Positions 34,300-46,718 of a DNA stretch of 64,000 nt are shown piece after piece. Both the position numbers and the translations under genes were made by a program. The stretch covers positions 69,440 through 133,439 of the forward strand of contig CAJNYU010000497.1 in assembly GCA_905331475.1 (NCBI GenBank), in the 5' to 3' direction. Positions within the stretch are counted from its first letter, which is position 1, and each line of letters begins with the position of its first letter. Source of the DNA: Rotaria socialis. Its lineage: Eukaryota; Rotifera; Eurotatoria; Philodinida; Philodinidae. Below the pieces are notes generated by a model. It was not told where the DNA came from and made no database searches. It worked only from the letters and a program-made list of their open reading frames with translations.

Positions 34300-36981
34300 A
34301 TGTATCTCGGTTGGATTGATTATGCAGTTCTAGTTTTACTATTCAGTAAGTCTTGATGAACAAGATGGTCTTTGATAAACCGAAAAAGCTCTTTATTTAA
34401 TATATAATTATCATCAAAGTTTTCTCGGCTGGTATTGGACTTTATCAAGGTTGTTTTAAATCAAAGCAAACATCAACAAAAGAATTTCTTGTTGCTAGTG
34501 GTCAAATGAGAGTAATTTTATTTCAAAAAACAAATATCTCCATGAAATATTTCTCGTTTATTCAAACAGATTTTCCCAACAGCGATGAGCCTTGTAGCAA
34601 GTCTTACATCGGCAGCATCATTTCTTGGAATGCCAGTCGAAACCTATTACTATGGTACAATGTTTATGTATTGTAGTATGTAATACACGACTTATTTCAA
34701 TATCAATGAAATCTTTTATAATTGTTTCATTGAAAAGCATTTTCATGGCTAATAGCCACGTATGTAACAATGAAATTTTTCGTACCTAAATTTCATCAGA
34801 TTGGAAATGCTAGTATTTATGCGGTAAGTGGTTAAAAAAATTAGATATAAATTCGAATAAGATTTTTTTTAAATAAATATTAGTATCTTGAACAACGTTT
34901 CTCTCTAACAATTCGTATAATGGTAACATGCAGTTTTTTATTAGTTACCGTAAGTGAAAATTTCATTAGTGTTCTACTTTATTTTGTTATTAAAAAAACG
35001 TGTGAAGATTCTTTATATGGCTGTGATAATTTATGGACCAAGTTTAGCTTTGAGTCAAGTTACCGGATTAAATATATGGCTTTCAGTTGGATCATGTGGT
35101 TTGATTTGTACTATTTACACGAGTATTGTAAAATTATTTAAAATTGTGTTCCGCCTTTTAGTTGTAAAATCGAATTTCAGGGTGGAATGAAAGCTGTTAT
35201 TTGGACTGATGTTGTACAAGCATCTGTTATGTTTATTGGGCTTATTTTATCAATTATTTTCGGTAGGTATTTTAGGAAAAAAATTTTCTTTTGCAAGTTT
35301 TTTAAATGAAACAAAATTAAAGGTGTAATTGATGCTGGCGGAATATCAAAAGTGTTTGAAACAGTAAAAAATGGAAATCGATTACAATTCACAGTGTATG
35401 TATAGTTGCTTTGTTCTTTTTTTTATACAAATTCTTTAATTTAATTCGAATATTATTCTATTTTTAGTTTTACATTTGATCCATCTATTCGTTATACTAT
35501 TTGGAGTATTTTAATAGGTAATACATTTTCTAGTACAGCTCAATATGCATGCATTCAAACTCAAGCACAAAGATATATGTGCGTTAAAGACAAAAGATCA
35601 GCACAGAAGTATGATTTTTAGCTTTGTGTGAAAAATAATTTTTGTTTTTTTGAAAAATTGTTATGTTAAGAGTCGCTTGGATGAATTATGCAATTAATGT
35701 TTTCATGCTAAGTCTTTTTTTATGTGTCGGATGTTTATTGTATGCAAAATATCATCAATGTGATCCACTTCGTGCTAATTTGATATCAAGGCTGGATCAA
35801 GTAAAATATAAATAACAGATAAAATTTGAAACTTAAAACATATCGTTTTAGTTATATCCATTATTTGTCATAGAAACTTTAGGACGATTCCCTGGTTTAA
35901 CAGGTCTTTTTATTTCATGCGTATTAAGTGCAACATTAAGTACATTTTCAAGCGGAGTCAACAGTATGGCAACAGTTATTTTTGAAGATATTTATAAACG
36001 AATATCAAATAAACAAAGTTCAATATCGAATAAACAACAAGTCCTTTTATCGAAATTGTTGTGTAAGTTTGACAGATTATATTAGGAATCTATTATGTTG
36101 TCAATCATGTAGCTGTAATACTGGGCTGTGTAACAGTTGCTATGGCATTTGCTGTTTCTTACATGAAAAGTAACATAATTACAGTTCGTATAAATGAGAT
36201 GTCAATTGTTATTGATTGTTTTTCTCCTTGATTTTGTTCAGATAATTATACAAATCTTTGGTGCATTTGCAGCGCCAATTTTAGGAGTATTTTTACTTGG
36301 ATTGTTTTCATCAAGAGTCAAAAGTCGAGTAAAACATTTAAATTGTAATTTATAAATGCTTGATTTTCATATGTATATGTATTAATAGAGTGCACTCGTT
36401 GCCTTTTTTATTGCTTTAATATTTCAAATCTTTATGCTTTTTGGATCAATACTCACTGTAAAACCAGCGAATAAGCAAGGTGGACGATTATCAACGTCTA
36501 TTGATGGATGTATACCTTCAATTGATGTTACTCCTGCGCCAACAACACATATAAAGTAATCATATTTATAATACATTAATAGAAAACAAGTATTTATATT
36601 ATAGTTCTACTATATTGTTATCCTTATTTTCAATATCTCCTCTTTGGTTTATTTTTAATGGTGCAATAGTTACTATAGTTGTTGCGATGATATTCACATT
36701 TATTCTTGGTAAAAAAAATAGTCGGGATTAACAAGTGAATATTTTTTTTATTTAGATTCGAAAGATTCAAAACCGATAGACACATCATTGTTGGTATCTC
36801 GAAATGAAATATTTCCATGTTTTTCATCGAAAAATGTTAGTATTCTTCTAAAGAAATTTTTAAATTAATTATTTTCATTGCTTTTTTGTTCTTGCAGGAA
36901 AGACTTCAACAAGCGGCAACACAGAAAAATGATGACAATTCACAGCCTGATACTGTTCCAGAACAAGAATCTATGCTTTAA
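34300..36981 (+). CDS. SLC5-family sodium-coupled solute transporter
   Basis: Seventeen exons: 34300-34345, 34420-34511, 34570-34675, 34738-34823, 34884-34949, 35008-35127, 35181-35262, 35323-35395, 35468-35608, 35671-35800, 35852-36062, 36113-36183, 36242-36328, 36389-36555, 36605-36708, 36756-36835, 36898-36981; 581 residues, normal for the family. Sodium:solute symporters have about 13 helices in the plasma membrane. Family signatures are visible: N-terminal WIDYAVLVLLF then AGIGLYQG, SLTSAASFLGMPVETYYYG, TIYTSIGGMKAVIWTDVVQA, AQ.QRYMCVKD, and FSSGVNSMATVIFEDIYKR. It most resembles the SLC5A5/6/8/12 branch (iodide, multivitamin, monocarboxylates). The substrate cannot be read from sequence. 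Two donors are weak, GTTCGT at 36184 and GTTAGT at 36836. Introns are mostly 45-75 bp. Confidence 0.92.
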
Positions 36982-38054
36982 AATTCCACTTTCCTTTGTA
37001 CTAATAAGAAATAATTAACGTTACTAACGCTTACTTATGTGATTCTTGATAATTAATCAGCGAGGATGCGTTTTATCAGGAATTCTAAAGATTTTATCGA
37101 AGTTTTATTTTGTTGAGTGACTGATAGTCGTATGCAAATTTAAAATTGTTCATATGTAATATCTCACGAATTAGAAGCATGAATTAGATGCTAATTTTAA
37201 AATAAGCTCTTTGTCTAAGTCATTTTCTCGACGTACAACAAACGTATACAACTCTATGTTGCATGCAGTCTCATAATGATATGGGGAAAATATTTCGTTG
37301 GTTTTCCTTTGACATGCCAACAGTAAGTGCTGTTCTCTTAAACTAATTATTTTGAGAGAAAAAAGAGCGTACTTTGAAACAAAACTCTTTTGATTGTTGT
37401 CACTACATCCACGCGCTCCTGAGCATTTACATTGCATATTGCTCAAGTAGACTGAAACTCATAGAATCTGCAGTTTTTTGCGTCTCCATAATTTTTCAAA
37501 TAAAAAACAAAAATCGAAATTTCATGTAGCAATACATGCTAAAAATACCACCTGTGCACATCTAAGGCAAAATAAATCATTTTCGATAGTTTCATTATTT
37601 CTAGCTTTTTTTTTGCTTTTACACTTTCCTATTCAGATGCGAAAAGTAAAATAAAAAAGAACAAATTAGAGAAAATGTGTTATCAAGATGTTTTTTGTGA
37701 AATTATGTATGGCCGTCATTATTGAGACGGATGGTTAAACATGAAAATATCTAGTTAAACTTCACGAATACCATTAACTAAGCTGATAGTGATAATACTT
37801 TCGAATCAGGTTTATTTGAGAAAATTTAAAATAGAATGTTTCAAATACAATTTGAAAACATGGAATATAAAATCTTGAATATTAGAAAGAATGAGAAAAT
37901 ACAAACACAAATGAAGATAAAGAGTACGATATAAGACTTCAATCTAGGTAGCACACGAAAATGGAAAGAAAAGTTCTAAAATGGCTAATAGCTGCACACA
38001 TTGTATTCTATTATTGTGAATTGATAGGAAAATGTTTCTGTGGAAGGACATTCT
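36982..38054. other. No gene seen
   Basis: Lies between the convergent ends of the SLC5 gene and the haloperoxidase-like fragment. Only chance frames. Confidence 0.45.
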
Positions 38055-38291
38055 TTAATGCTTTTGTGTAAAGATGTATGAAGCTATCTGTTGCCCCATT
38101 GTTCTGCCTGCATCTTGATCAATACGCCAATGAACACCCACATAAATTCTACCAAGAAAATTTTCGTCTTCAGCTTGTGTAAATGATTGATAATATCGTG
38201 TTCGTACTGGGCGTATTTTATTGGTGATCGAATCCTTGGTAATTCCATTATATTCATCAGATTGCAACTTAAATTGCATAGTATCAGTACC
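38055..38291 (-). pseudogene. Terminal exon of a vanadium-haloperoxidase/PAP2-like protein
   Basis: Minus-strand exon of 78 residues plus stop. It begins GTDTMQFKLQSDEYNGITKD and contains GRIYVGVHWRIDQDAG, the signature around the vanadate- or phosphate-binding arginine and histidine of vanadium-dependent haloperoxidases, in the PAP2 acid-phosphatase superfamily. The rest of such enzymes (several hundred residues with the KxxxxxxRP motif) was not found upstream within this window. The exon start is preceded by AACAN; the N is the only ambiguous base in the window (38292), and if it is C on the plus strand an AG acceptor results. It could be the last exon of a real gene with long introns, or a leftover fragment. 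Confidence 0.6.
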
Positions 38292-38292
38292 N

Positions 38293-41200
38293 TGTTAGAA
38301 CTTTGCAATTTAACATGAAGAATTAATCAATACACAGACAAAGTCACCGGTAGAAACAAAATAATATTATTTTTCCAACAATATTGTCTATATTACAAAA
38401 AGGCTAAATATCTTTTTCAGGACTATTGTAACACATTCTCAGTCATAGAATAATATGAACAATGAATCCTTCAGCTCTTCTCTTTCTGTGTACAATAAAA
38501 TCTGTAAGTTTTTTTCTAAGCATTTAGATTCAAGAAACGACAGATAGACCATTTAGATCTGTAAACAAAATGCATGGTCACTTTCGTAACTTTTTTCAAA
38601 ACTCGATCAAAGTCATATAGATCCGACATATATGAGTCTCGTTGTTTTCTTTAGCAACTGAAAATTTTTTTAAATATTGATATAAATTCACTAATCAAAA
38701 TGGATCCTGGTGGAATCTACGGCTCCTGGTAGATTCTAGAATCCATCAGGGGCCATCAGGAGCCGCTTTTCCCCCTTGGGTAATCATTTTGTCTTATCGT
38801 GTGACATGTACTACCGTATTTGACTAAGAATATAGGAACTGAATAAAGTACATCATTAGCAAACTCGAATATCATGCTTGTATCAGTATAAACAAATTTG
38901 ACTCATACAAAACGATTGATTACTAAGTTTCGTCACACTTCATTTTGCTTTGATTTGTTTTTCCTTTAGGTACTTTTCTCTTTGCAAAAGTCGTATGCAT
39001 TAAACGAGGCAGAAAAACTAAATTAAATCAATTTCGATGTAAATCGAAATCGACTGAAACATTCGATTATTACTAATGTGAAACATCGCTTAATAAATAT
39101 TGCTTAAAAAATCGTTTATTTTCTTCATTGTTTATTTTTGCGACGAATATTGTTTTCGCTTCTACCATATTTTGAAGTAATCTTCGGATCGGTCCTTTCA
39201 TTCATTAATTTAGATAAAGAAATGATTGGTCTAGAATTTTCTTCTTTCACAAGATTCTGGGCAAAGTTCATATTCTAGTTTCAACAAAATCCAAGGGGAA
39301 GTATAACTGATTTTAATAGCCGAAATCGAGTTGAAGCAAACCCTGACTTTTATTCGATACCATTCAGTATGATTAGAGTTTTAGAATCAATTTGTATCCA
39401 TATTATTTTATGCTATTTTGAAAAAAACAACTCTCATCTAGTCAGTTAAAACACATTTGTTCCATCTCAAATTGATGTTCGATATTCATTTTATCAACAT
39501 TAACAAATCTCAATTATCCTTAGGTAATAGCAGCTCATTGATGAACATCTGATGTCAGTGAAAGAAAGCTTAACATTGATGATAATAAATAATAATGATA
39601 CACGATATCAGCCACGGATAAATGATTCATTCCCCTTCCTCATTTATTCGATATTTACGAGGATAAAAATGATTTTGTGAGGCACACACATATTTTGCAT
39701 TATACCCGATGATTTTAATAGAAAAGAAATCATGATGTCATATAGTTGCGCTTGGTTAACGCCAACCAACGTGGTTGACTTTTTTTTCATCTCGCCACAT
39801 TCTCCATGCTGGGCAGAGACCTACGTGTTGTCAAATGCTTTGTGGCATAATGCAGATTCGATATGATGTAATTCAATTTAAAACTATAATGCGTGAAATT
39901 ATAAAAATTCTATCTGAAATTAAAATCTCAACAAAAATGAAAGATATCGAATGTAATACGACTAGCGGTCGCATATCTTCATATAACATTAGATTATTAT
40001 CACTATTCATCAAACGACGCCTGATTCAAATAGAATTTACGAAAAAAGCGAGACTCCCGTACTCTTGGAGTAGAGTAGGAGTACAGGTGGAAAAGTACAG
40101 AAGAGATCTACTCCATCTGTACTTCATTGTACTCGCACTCTTCTCTTACTGTATTCCACCTATATTCCCACTCTACTTCAGGAGTATGGGAGCCTCGCTC
40201 CTCCCATTGTATTTACACCAAGTGAAAATAAACAAAAAAACAAACAAGAACTATAGAACATAATGAGTTGTCACAATTTTATTTTCAATGTCAATATCGA
40301 TGTTAGCAATGAAAACACGATACCAATGAGCAATAAATATGATCCAAAACCTATGTATGAAATATAAATTTTCTCTCAAGTCCTGATTTACAATAATGAT
40401 TACCATGCTCACATATTGTCTTGAGTTCTTTTTTTCTGATTGAATATCGGTAGAACAATGCATGCATGACGAAAAATATAAGCCGCAGTTATGTCGCTTG
40501 ATTTTGCTTAGTCTCAATACTTGGATAACAATGTATTTTTACTTTTCCTACTCAACTATACCACCTCAGTATCTTTCGTTGGGTTCTATTTTTTAGATTG
40601 ATATAGCAACAATAGCTATTAATCGAAGTCTTTAAAAATAGATCCTCTCAGAAACCAAGATTTCAATTAGTAATTTAATACCGAGTGCTTTAAAAGAGTT
40701 TGATTGGGCTCTTATTGGTTTCATTTATTATTATGTAGACATGGTTGCTGTAATCATTATTTGATAGAATCTATCGTTTCAACCAAAAACTTTTAAACTC
40801 TAATGAACATAACTTGTGAGATTGGCAAAACACTACATATTCGTTTTATTGCTTTATTCTGTAAATGATAAACTTTCACAAGGATATCTAATGATCATCA
40901 ACAAAAACAACAAAGAGTAAGAAAAACTGTAAAAGAATATTAATGATCGATAGAATCATGTATAAACTGATGTTGCTATTTTTTCACTATTAATGACGAG
41001 CATTTTTTTCCTCAATGGGCCATGTAATTTTGATATTAAATCATTTTTATTAATAAAATATCATTATCAATACTTGTTGCTGATTCTTAACTTTAAGTTC
41101 ACAAGAAAAAATAGTAGACAACAATGATTTCATCAAAATCAATCAATAATTGTCAAGTCTACTGATATGATACAGAATGCACGCGAGTTAGTGAGAAGTG

Positions 41201-42911
41201 GCAATGCTGGATTTATAGTGTTGTTATCAGAAAGAAAAATTATTAAACATCAATTCTTTTTGAGTCTGTACTTGTTTTCATTCAAACGATGGCGTCACAT
41301 TTTGAAGCTGTCCTTCTTATGACTAATTTTTTTATAATCACATCAAAATAAAAATACATCGTCTGGGCTCATTTATTGTTTATAATGAGCTCATTTTTTG
41401 ACAACAAAGAACAAATTAATTATTGGCTAGCCTCAAGCAGCATATGTTGAGAAATTTGTTGAATATACAGGATTATAGAGCTAATAATGTCGTGTATTTA
41501 CATTTTGACTTGTAATTGACGGGTTTCTTGAGCGAAAACAGCGTCATAAATGTTTTCTTCAGTTTCGGTTAGCTTCTTTATAAAACTATCGTAAACACTC
41601 AATCATAAGTTGTTTAGATTTCATTACTAATATGTTGTTTATGGAAAAAATTTCCTTTAATATTGTCGAGTTTTTATAACATTTAGTTATGTCCTTTATA
41701 GTGTGGCTAGCTTAAACGTATGAAAACATAAAATATTCAAGAAAATTTTTATTTATCTTCTAGAATATATTATTTCAAAAATAATTTCACAACTTAATCG
41801 ATAGTTGTCTCTAGCATTGAATTCTCAATCGTTCGAGTTCTATATGAGATTTTTTAGTAAAATTCAATTTGGAATAAAATTCTAATGGAAAACATATTTT
41901 GAAAATTACAGTTTCGATATTTTATTAATCGATTATAGAAGAATATATTTTCAATAGTATTTATTTAGTACATATACATCAATCGCCAATAAAAACACAA
42001 AACAGTCTCTCTCGGTGAAAACCATAATAAAAGTTATTTTCAGTTGTATGTGAAAATATTTCATTAAATACAAATTATTGAGATAATAAATGTATGATTT
42101 GTGAGAAATAAGCGTTTCATTTAGTTTTCTTTGCGCAAAATAATTGTATACACGATGATGATTGAAGATGAATCAAAACTCTTGATTTTTTTATTCGAAT
42201 GAATCAATGAACCTTGACTATCGATAATATTCATGATTAAGTATTTTTAAAAGATTGTTTCTTATGCTTCATCACAATCAATTTTCTTGCACGGATGGAT
42301 GAACGGCAAAGTTAGCCGAATTACCAAAAGTTTAATTCGTTGTAAACTTTGTCTTTGCTAAGAAAGAGCTAAGTTATCTTTCCTAGGCAAATATTTTTTA
42401 TCGTGTACTTGACCTGTGCAACTCTCAAGATTTATTCATAACATTCTTTGGCTCAAGAAGTGTATGCGCATGCGAAGGAAACTTTACTGATTTCACTTCA
42501 CATAATTATACCTTCTACCTACCATAAACGAACCAACTGCTTTTAGTCGAAAACATAAAACGTATCTGTCGATACAAATTTTTACCATCCAATCATTGTT
42601 GTCGATCCAATACTGTACATTAACCTTAAAGTTTATTTTTGCAACAACGTATTAATCAGTGTAGTTGGTATGGAAAAAAATGCATCACTCGGCTGACCAA
42701 TCTATTGATGATTTTGTGACACATACGTGTACATTACATTTGCTTCAGCACAGATCGACGGAAAAAAATGCATCGATATATGCTTCGTTTTTGCTTTCTG
42801 TTCTCCTCTTCAGTTTTGTTCCTGATCAGTGATCATGTTAAATGACAGCGCAATAAATATTATTCAATTCAGAAAAACATGATATCGATATAAGAGTATT
42901 CACCAACTAAT
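38293..42911. other. 4.6 kb without a recognised gene
   Basis: Contains a GC-richer patch at 38700-38770 with repeated CCTGGTGG/CATCAGG words and the short hairpin element at 40047-40199. The rest is AT-rich with chance frames only. The right end should carry the promoter of the U-box gene. Confidence 0.45.
40047..40199. repeat. Short hairpin MITE-like element
   Basis: Two 46-base arms, 40047-40092 and 40154-40199, are reverse complements with about eight differences (AGCGAGACTCCCGTACTC against AGCGAGGCTCCCATACTC). The 61-base loop repeats the same GTACTC-type words. No target duplication seen. The frame at 39775-40263 that crosses it is not a gene. Confidence 0.65.
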
Positions 42912-45900
42912 ATGGATAGTAAAACAAAAACAAACGAAGATTTAGAAACTTTGACATGTCCAATCACACTTCAATTCTTTCGTGATCCAGTCATAGCTGC
43001 AGATGGTCATGCCTATGAACGTGCAGCTATTGTTAAATGGATTGAGACACATGGTACGAGTCCCTTGACTCGAGAACCACTCAATGTTGCTGATTTACAA
43101 TCCGACGAGTATTTGAAACAGCTAGCTTCTCAACGGCGAACATCGACAGTATCTCAAATTAAACAAGATAATTCAACCATCATCTCAGTTATTTCTGTGA
43201 ATGACACTGAACATTCACATCCAGCTGATCTGGAGGTGTCCAATCAAAATCTTACTCAAGTGAAAAAAAGAACTCGTTGTATCTATATAGGTTTCCTCAT
43301 AGGGCTGTTCATAATTTGTTTGGGTTTCATGGCAATTGGACCGGTCTTATCAGTAGCGGTGAAAAGTCAATCGGGAACTGCTATGACCCGAACGAGTATG
43401 TTATTTTTCGCATTTCTTGACTTCGCTGATTTCTGTGCGAGATAGAGTACTGCATGCTTTCATATCTGAAAAATGAAATCGAATCTTAATAATAATATTG
43501 TTCTTGTAATGAAATTTAATAGTCGATGAAAGAAAAAGAAGGAACTGTAGTCTGATGCATTCAAGAGAAAAAATAATATACAAAGAAATCGCTTCAACTG
43601 AAACTTAATGAAATTGTCCATGCAAAAATGATGGATAACCTAAGTGGTTTGTCACTTATCCATAAATTTTGCATCTGCTAATATTTTCATTTTTAACACA
43701 TACCTTTGTTACCAGCTGTTCAGTCGTCATATTCATCGCAATTAACTTCAAACAGGCCAACCTACAATTGCTTAGATTGTTCCTCGCCAGATCACTACTA
43801 TGGAGCTTTCCTACTTAATACTTCAACAGATGGCTCTTACAATGTTTCGATTCAAAGCAGTGCAGCCATATTCACATATCTTTATGTCATTCGTTTCACG
43901 CCATCTGATCCATGGTCAAATCGAATTACATTGAACGATAATGGCATCGATGTATTTCATTCAAACTTTTTCGTTAGCCTACAAAGTTATATGCCATATA
44001 TTTTAATTGTTACAACCCGTAACATACTCACAGAAGCAATATTTTCAATTAACATAGTTGGCTCAAATTATGTCTACATAGTTCCCATCAGTAATAATTA
44101 TTCAACGACACCGACTTCACCTAGTATAACAACATGTAAGTAAAATCGATGATAATAACACTGTACGATAAGTATATTGTCTCGGTGTCTTTGAATTCAC
44201 TAACACTGGTGTAATTTCAGGCTAAGATGCAACTGTCAGCTTTTTTTAATCTCGAATGCGTTGTGTGCTTTAATGAAAATGTGCTGATGATGCGTTTATA
44301 CAAGATTTTATTAGTTAGCTTAACTTTCTGTTTGTTCATGTTTCCACACTGAAAAAGTGTGAATTCTTACATGAAATAATTCTTTAAGCTTGATCACTTG
44401 CAGATGTGAAACTATACAAGTCGCATATTTTCTCTTCATTTCTTATTGCGACGGTTAGTCAAGAACAGGTGGCATCATGCGACTGAACAATGTTATACAT
44501 ATGAGATTTAAGCCCACAAAATAATGTACGATTTTATATTTTCGCTTTCCTTTTACTTTATGTATTGATAGAGAAACAAACAAAATGGTAAGGATGGGCA
44601 AGGTTTTATTTTTTAAATGTTTTACTTCATGCTTTCGAGTGTCGATGAATGATGAAAGGAAAGCTAAGACGCAAGAAAAATAATGCTGTTTGTTTACATC
44701 ATTACCTGCTGCATAATATTGTGTCGTTTGATGACGTCAGTTACCTTTGATAAAACGTCGTAATATAAAATAGATGAAATAATCATACTAGGAAGAAAAA
44801 ATAAATTATTTTGAAAGATCCTGAATAATCAAGTTTATATTTATTTATTTTTAATATAGAGCTTATTAATCCACTAGGGCTGATACGAAGCCAATTAATG
44901 TTATTATAAAAATACGAATAAAGTAGTAACGCATAATAAGAAAGTATACGATCGAAAAAGTTATCACTTTCTTATTTTTGTAAAGATCATATTGTATAGT
45001 CGCATATTCGTTTCAAAGAGATTTACAAATAAATGTACGACTAGTGTAAAAACGCTGTTCCCTTCTAATTTTAACTTGAACGCACTGGCATGCAAATCAT
45101 CATGCTGTCACGTGTTATAAAATGTTCCATTGAAGGACAACGTGACTATTGTGGCACTTTCCTGCGAGAGATTTATTTTTTTTCGACAACAACTATGAAT
45201 GTATTTCATCTTTCCTTTACTACAGCTAGCCCAACTATTCCTACGAATGCTCGCTGGGTACAAAATGCAGTGACCGTTGCTGGAGGCATCTTTGGAGGCA
45301 GTGGGGCCAATCAACTCCTGTGGCCTGACGGCCTTACCGTTGATGACAATCAAACGATATTTGTCGCTGATTACGGAAATCATCGTATCGTTCAATGGAA
45401 TATAGGCGGTAGCAACGGGTTAATAGTTGCTGGTGGTTTTGGTCCTGGAAATCAGTTAAATCAATTGTATCATCCGATCGATGTTTCGATTGATAAAGAT
45501 ACAGATAGCCTCATTATCTGCGATTATGGAAATAGACGAGTCTTACAATGGTCCCTTCAAAGTGGCACAACACAAGGTGAAATCCTTCTCGATGGAATCT
45601 TTTGTTCTGGATTAGCCATAGATCAACAGAGAAATATTTATGTCTCTAGCACTGAAACTTTTGAAGTAACACAATATCGAATGGGTAGCACGAATGGTAC
45701 TATTGTTGCTGGTGGCTATGGAGCAGGTTTTGGTTTGAATCAATTTAGCTGGCCGACCTATCTGTTCGTCGATTCCAATCAGAATATCTACGTATCGGAC
45801 AAGTTCAACAACCGTGTGATGAAATGGAGTAAAGGTGCACAAGAAGGGATTGTTGTCGCTAGTAATTCAGCCATGACAAAAATGTCAGCACCTAGAGGAC

Positions 45901-46127
45901 TATTCGTCGATGCATCCGGTACTTTATATGTAGTAGATGCGGGAAATCGACGAGTATTGCGTTGGCTAGATGGAGCAAAGCAGGGTACTGTCGTCGTGGG
46001 CGGACACGGTGTCGGATTTCAGCAAAATCAGTTAAACAGTCCCATGGGCTTAGATTTTGATCGACACGGCAATATGTACGTTGTAGACTCTTTCAGTAAT
46101 CGAGTACAACAATTTTCTATCGAATAG
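42912..46127 (+). CDS. Membrane U-box protein with outer NHL propeller
   Basis: Three exons, 42912-43395, 43716-44135 and 45226-46127, all joined in phase 1; 601 residues. Residues 12-75 are a U-box: LTCPITLQFFRDPVIAADGH, YERAAIVKWI, PLTREPL, which recruits E2 enzymes for ubiquitin transfer. A basic stretch (KKRTR) then leads to one helix at about 123-146. Residues 165-300 form a soluble domain with CLDC and many N-glycosylation sites, resembling no family I know. Exon 3 (about 302-601) holds roughly six NHL repeats (VADYGNHRIVQW, VSDKFNNRVMKW, VVDAGNRRVLRW), a beta-propeller. With no signal peptide and basic residues before the helix, the U-box should face the cytosol and the propeller outside (type II). 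Known TRIM-NHL proteins are cytosolic, so this arrangement is unusual. AATAAA at 46178. Confidence 0.85.
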
Positions 46128-46718
46128 ATGTATGCCGATGTTCTTTTTTCTCTCACTTTATTAAATTATCTATGCCCAATAAAAATCATGTAAGACTCTG
46201 AAGATATGTTGCATCACTATTTTGTATCTAGAAACACAACCATAAAATATTCTGTGAATGTTGCGAACTCGAATATGAAGTAGCTATAAAAGAGTGAATT
46301 GATACACTTTGTTTTCTTTTCAAGACAATATTGAATTGAACATTTCTTCTCCTATCATGAAAATAAAAGATTTAATAATTTATGATTTTGCGTTTTCAAA
46401 GATGGATTCATACGTGAAAGAGTCATGTGGATCATAAGGTTGCGATTATTGCAATAGGATCGACATTAATTTTAGTCGATACGATTTCAAGTCAATTGTC
46501 GACCCATATGTTGATCTTTTCATAACACTGGCTCTTATCGATTAAATCATCTCAAGCAAACTGGTATCTGTATACATATTTCTTTCTTATTTAGACATTC
46601 ACAAAGTTTGGCATGAATTTTTGCGAACATTATAATTTGTTAGAATATTAGAAAACTGCTTTTCTTATGAGAACAAAAGTGTCAACTGTTAATAACTATC
46701 AAATATGTTGATATTCAT

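Noticed and set aside
36063..36085. 23-bp intron in the SLC5 gene ending at TATATTAG
   Set aside because: Too short and would create a TGA at the junction; the acceptor at 36112 gives a 50-bp intron and keeps the frame.
35982..36173. Cysteine-rich small frame
   Set aside because: Wrong-frame reading through an exon and a 50-bp intron of the SLC5 gene.
39775..40263. 162-residue frame
   Set aside because: Crosses the GTACTC hairpin element; no domain, no splice sites, low-quality composition.
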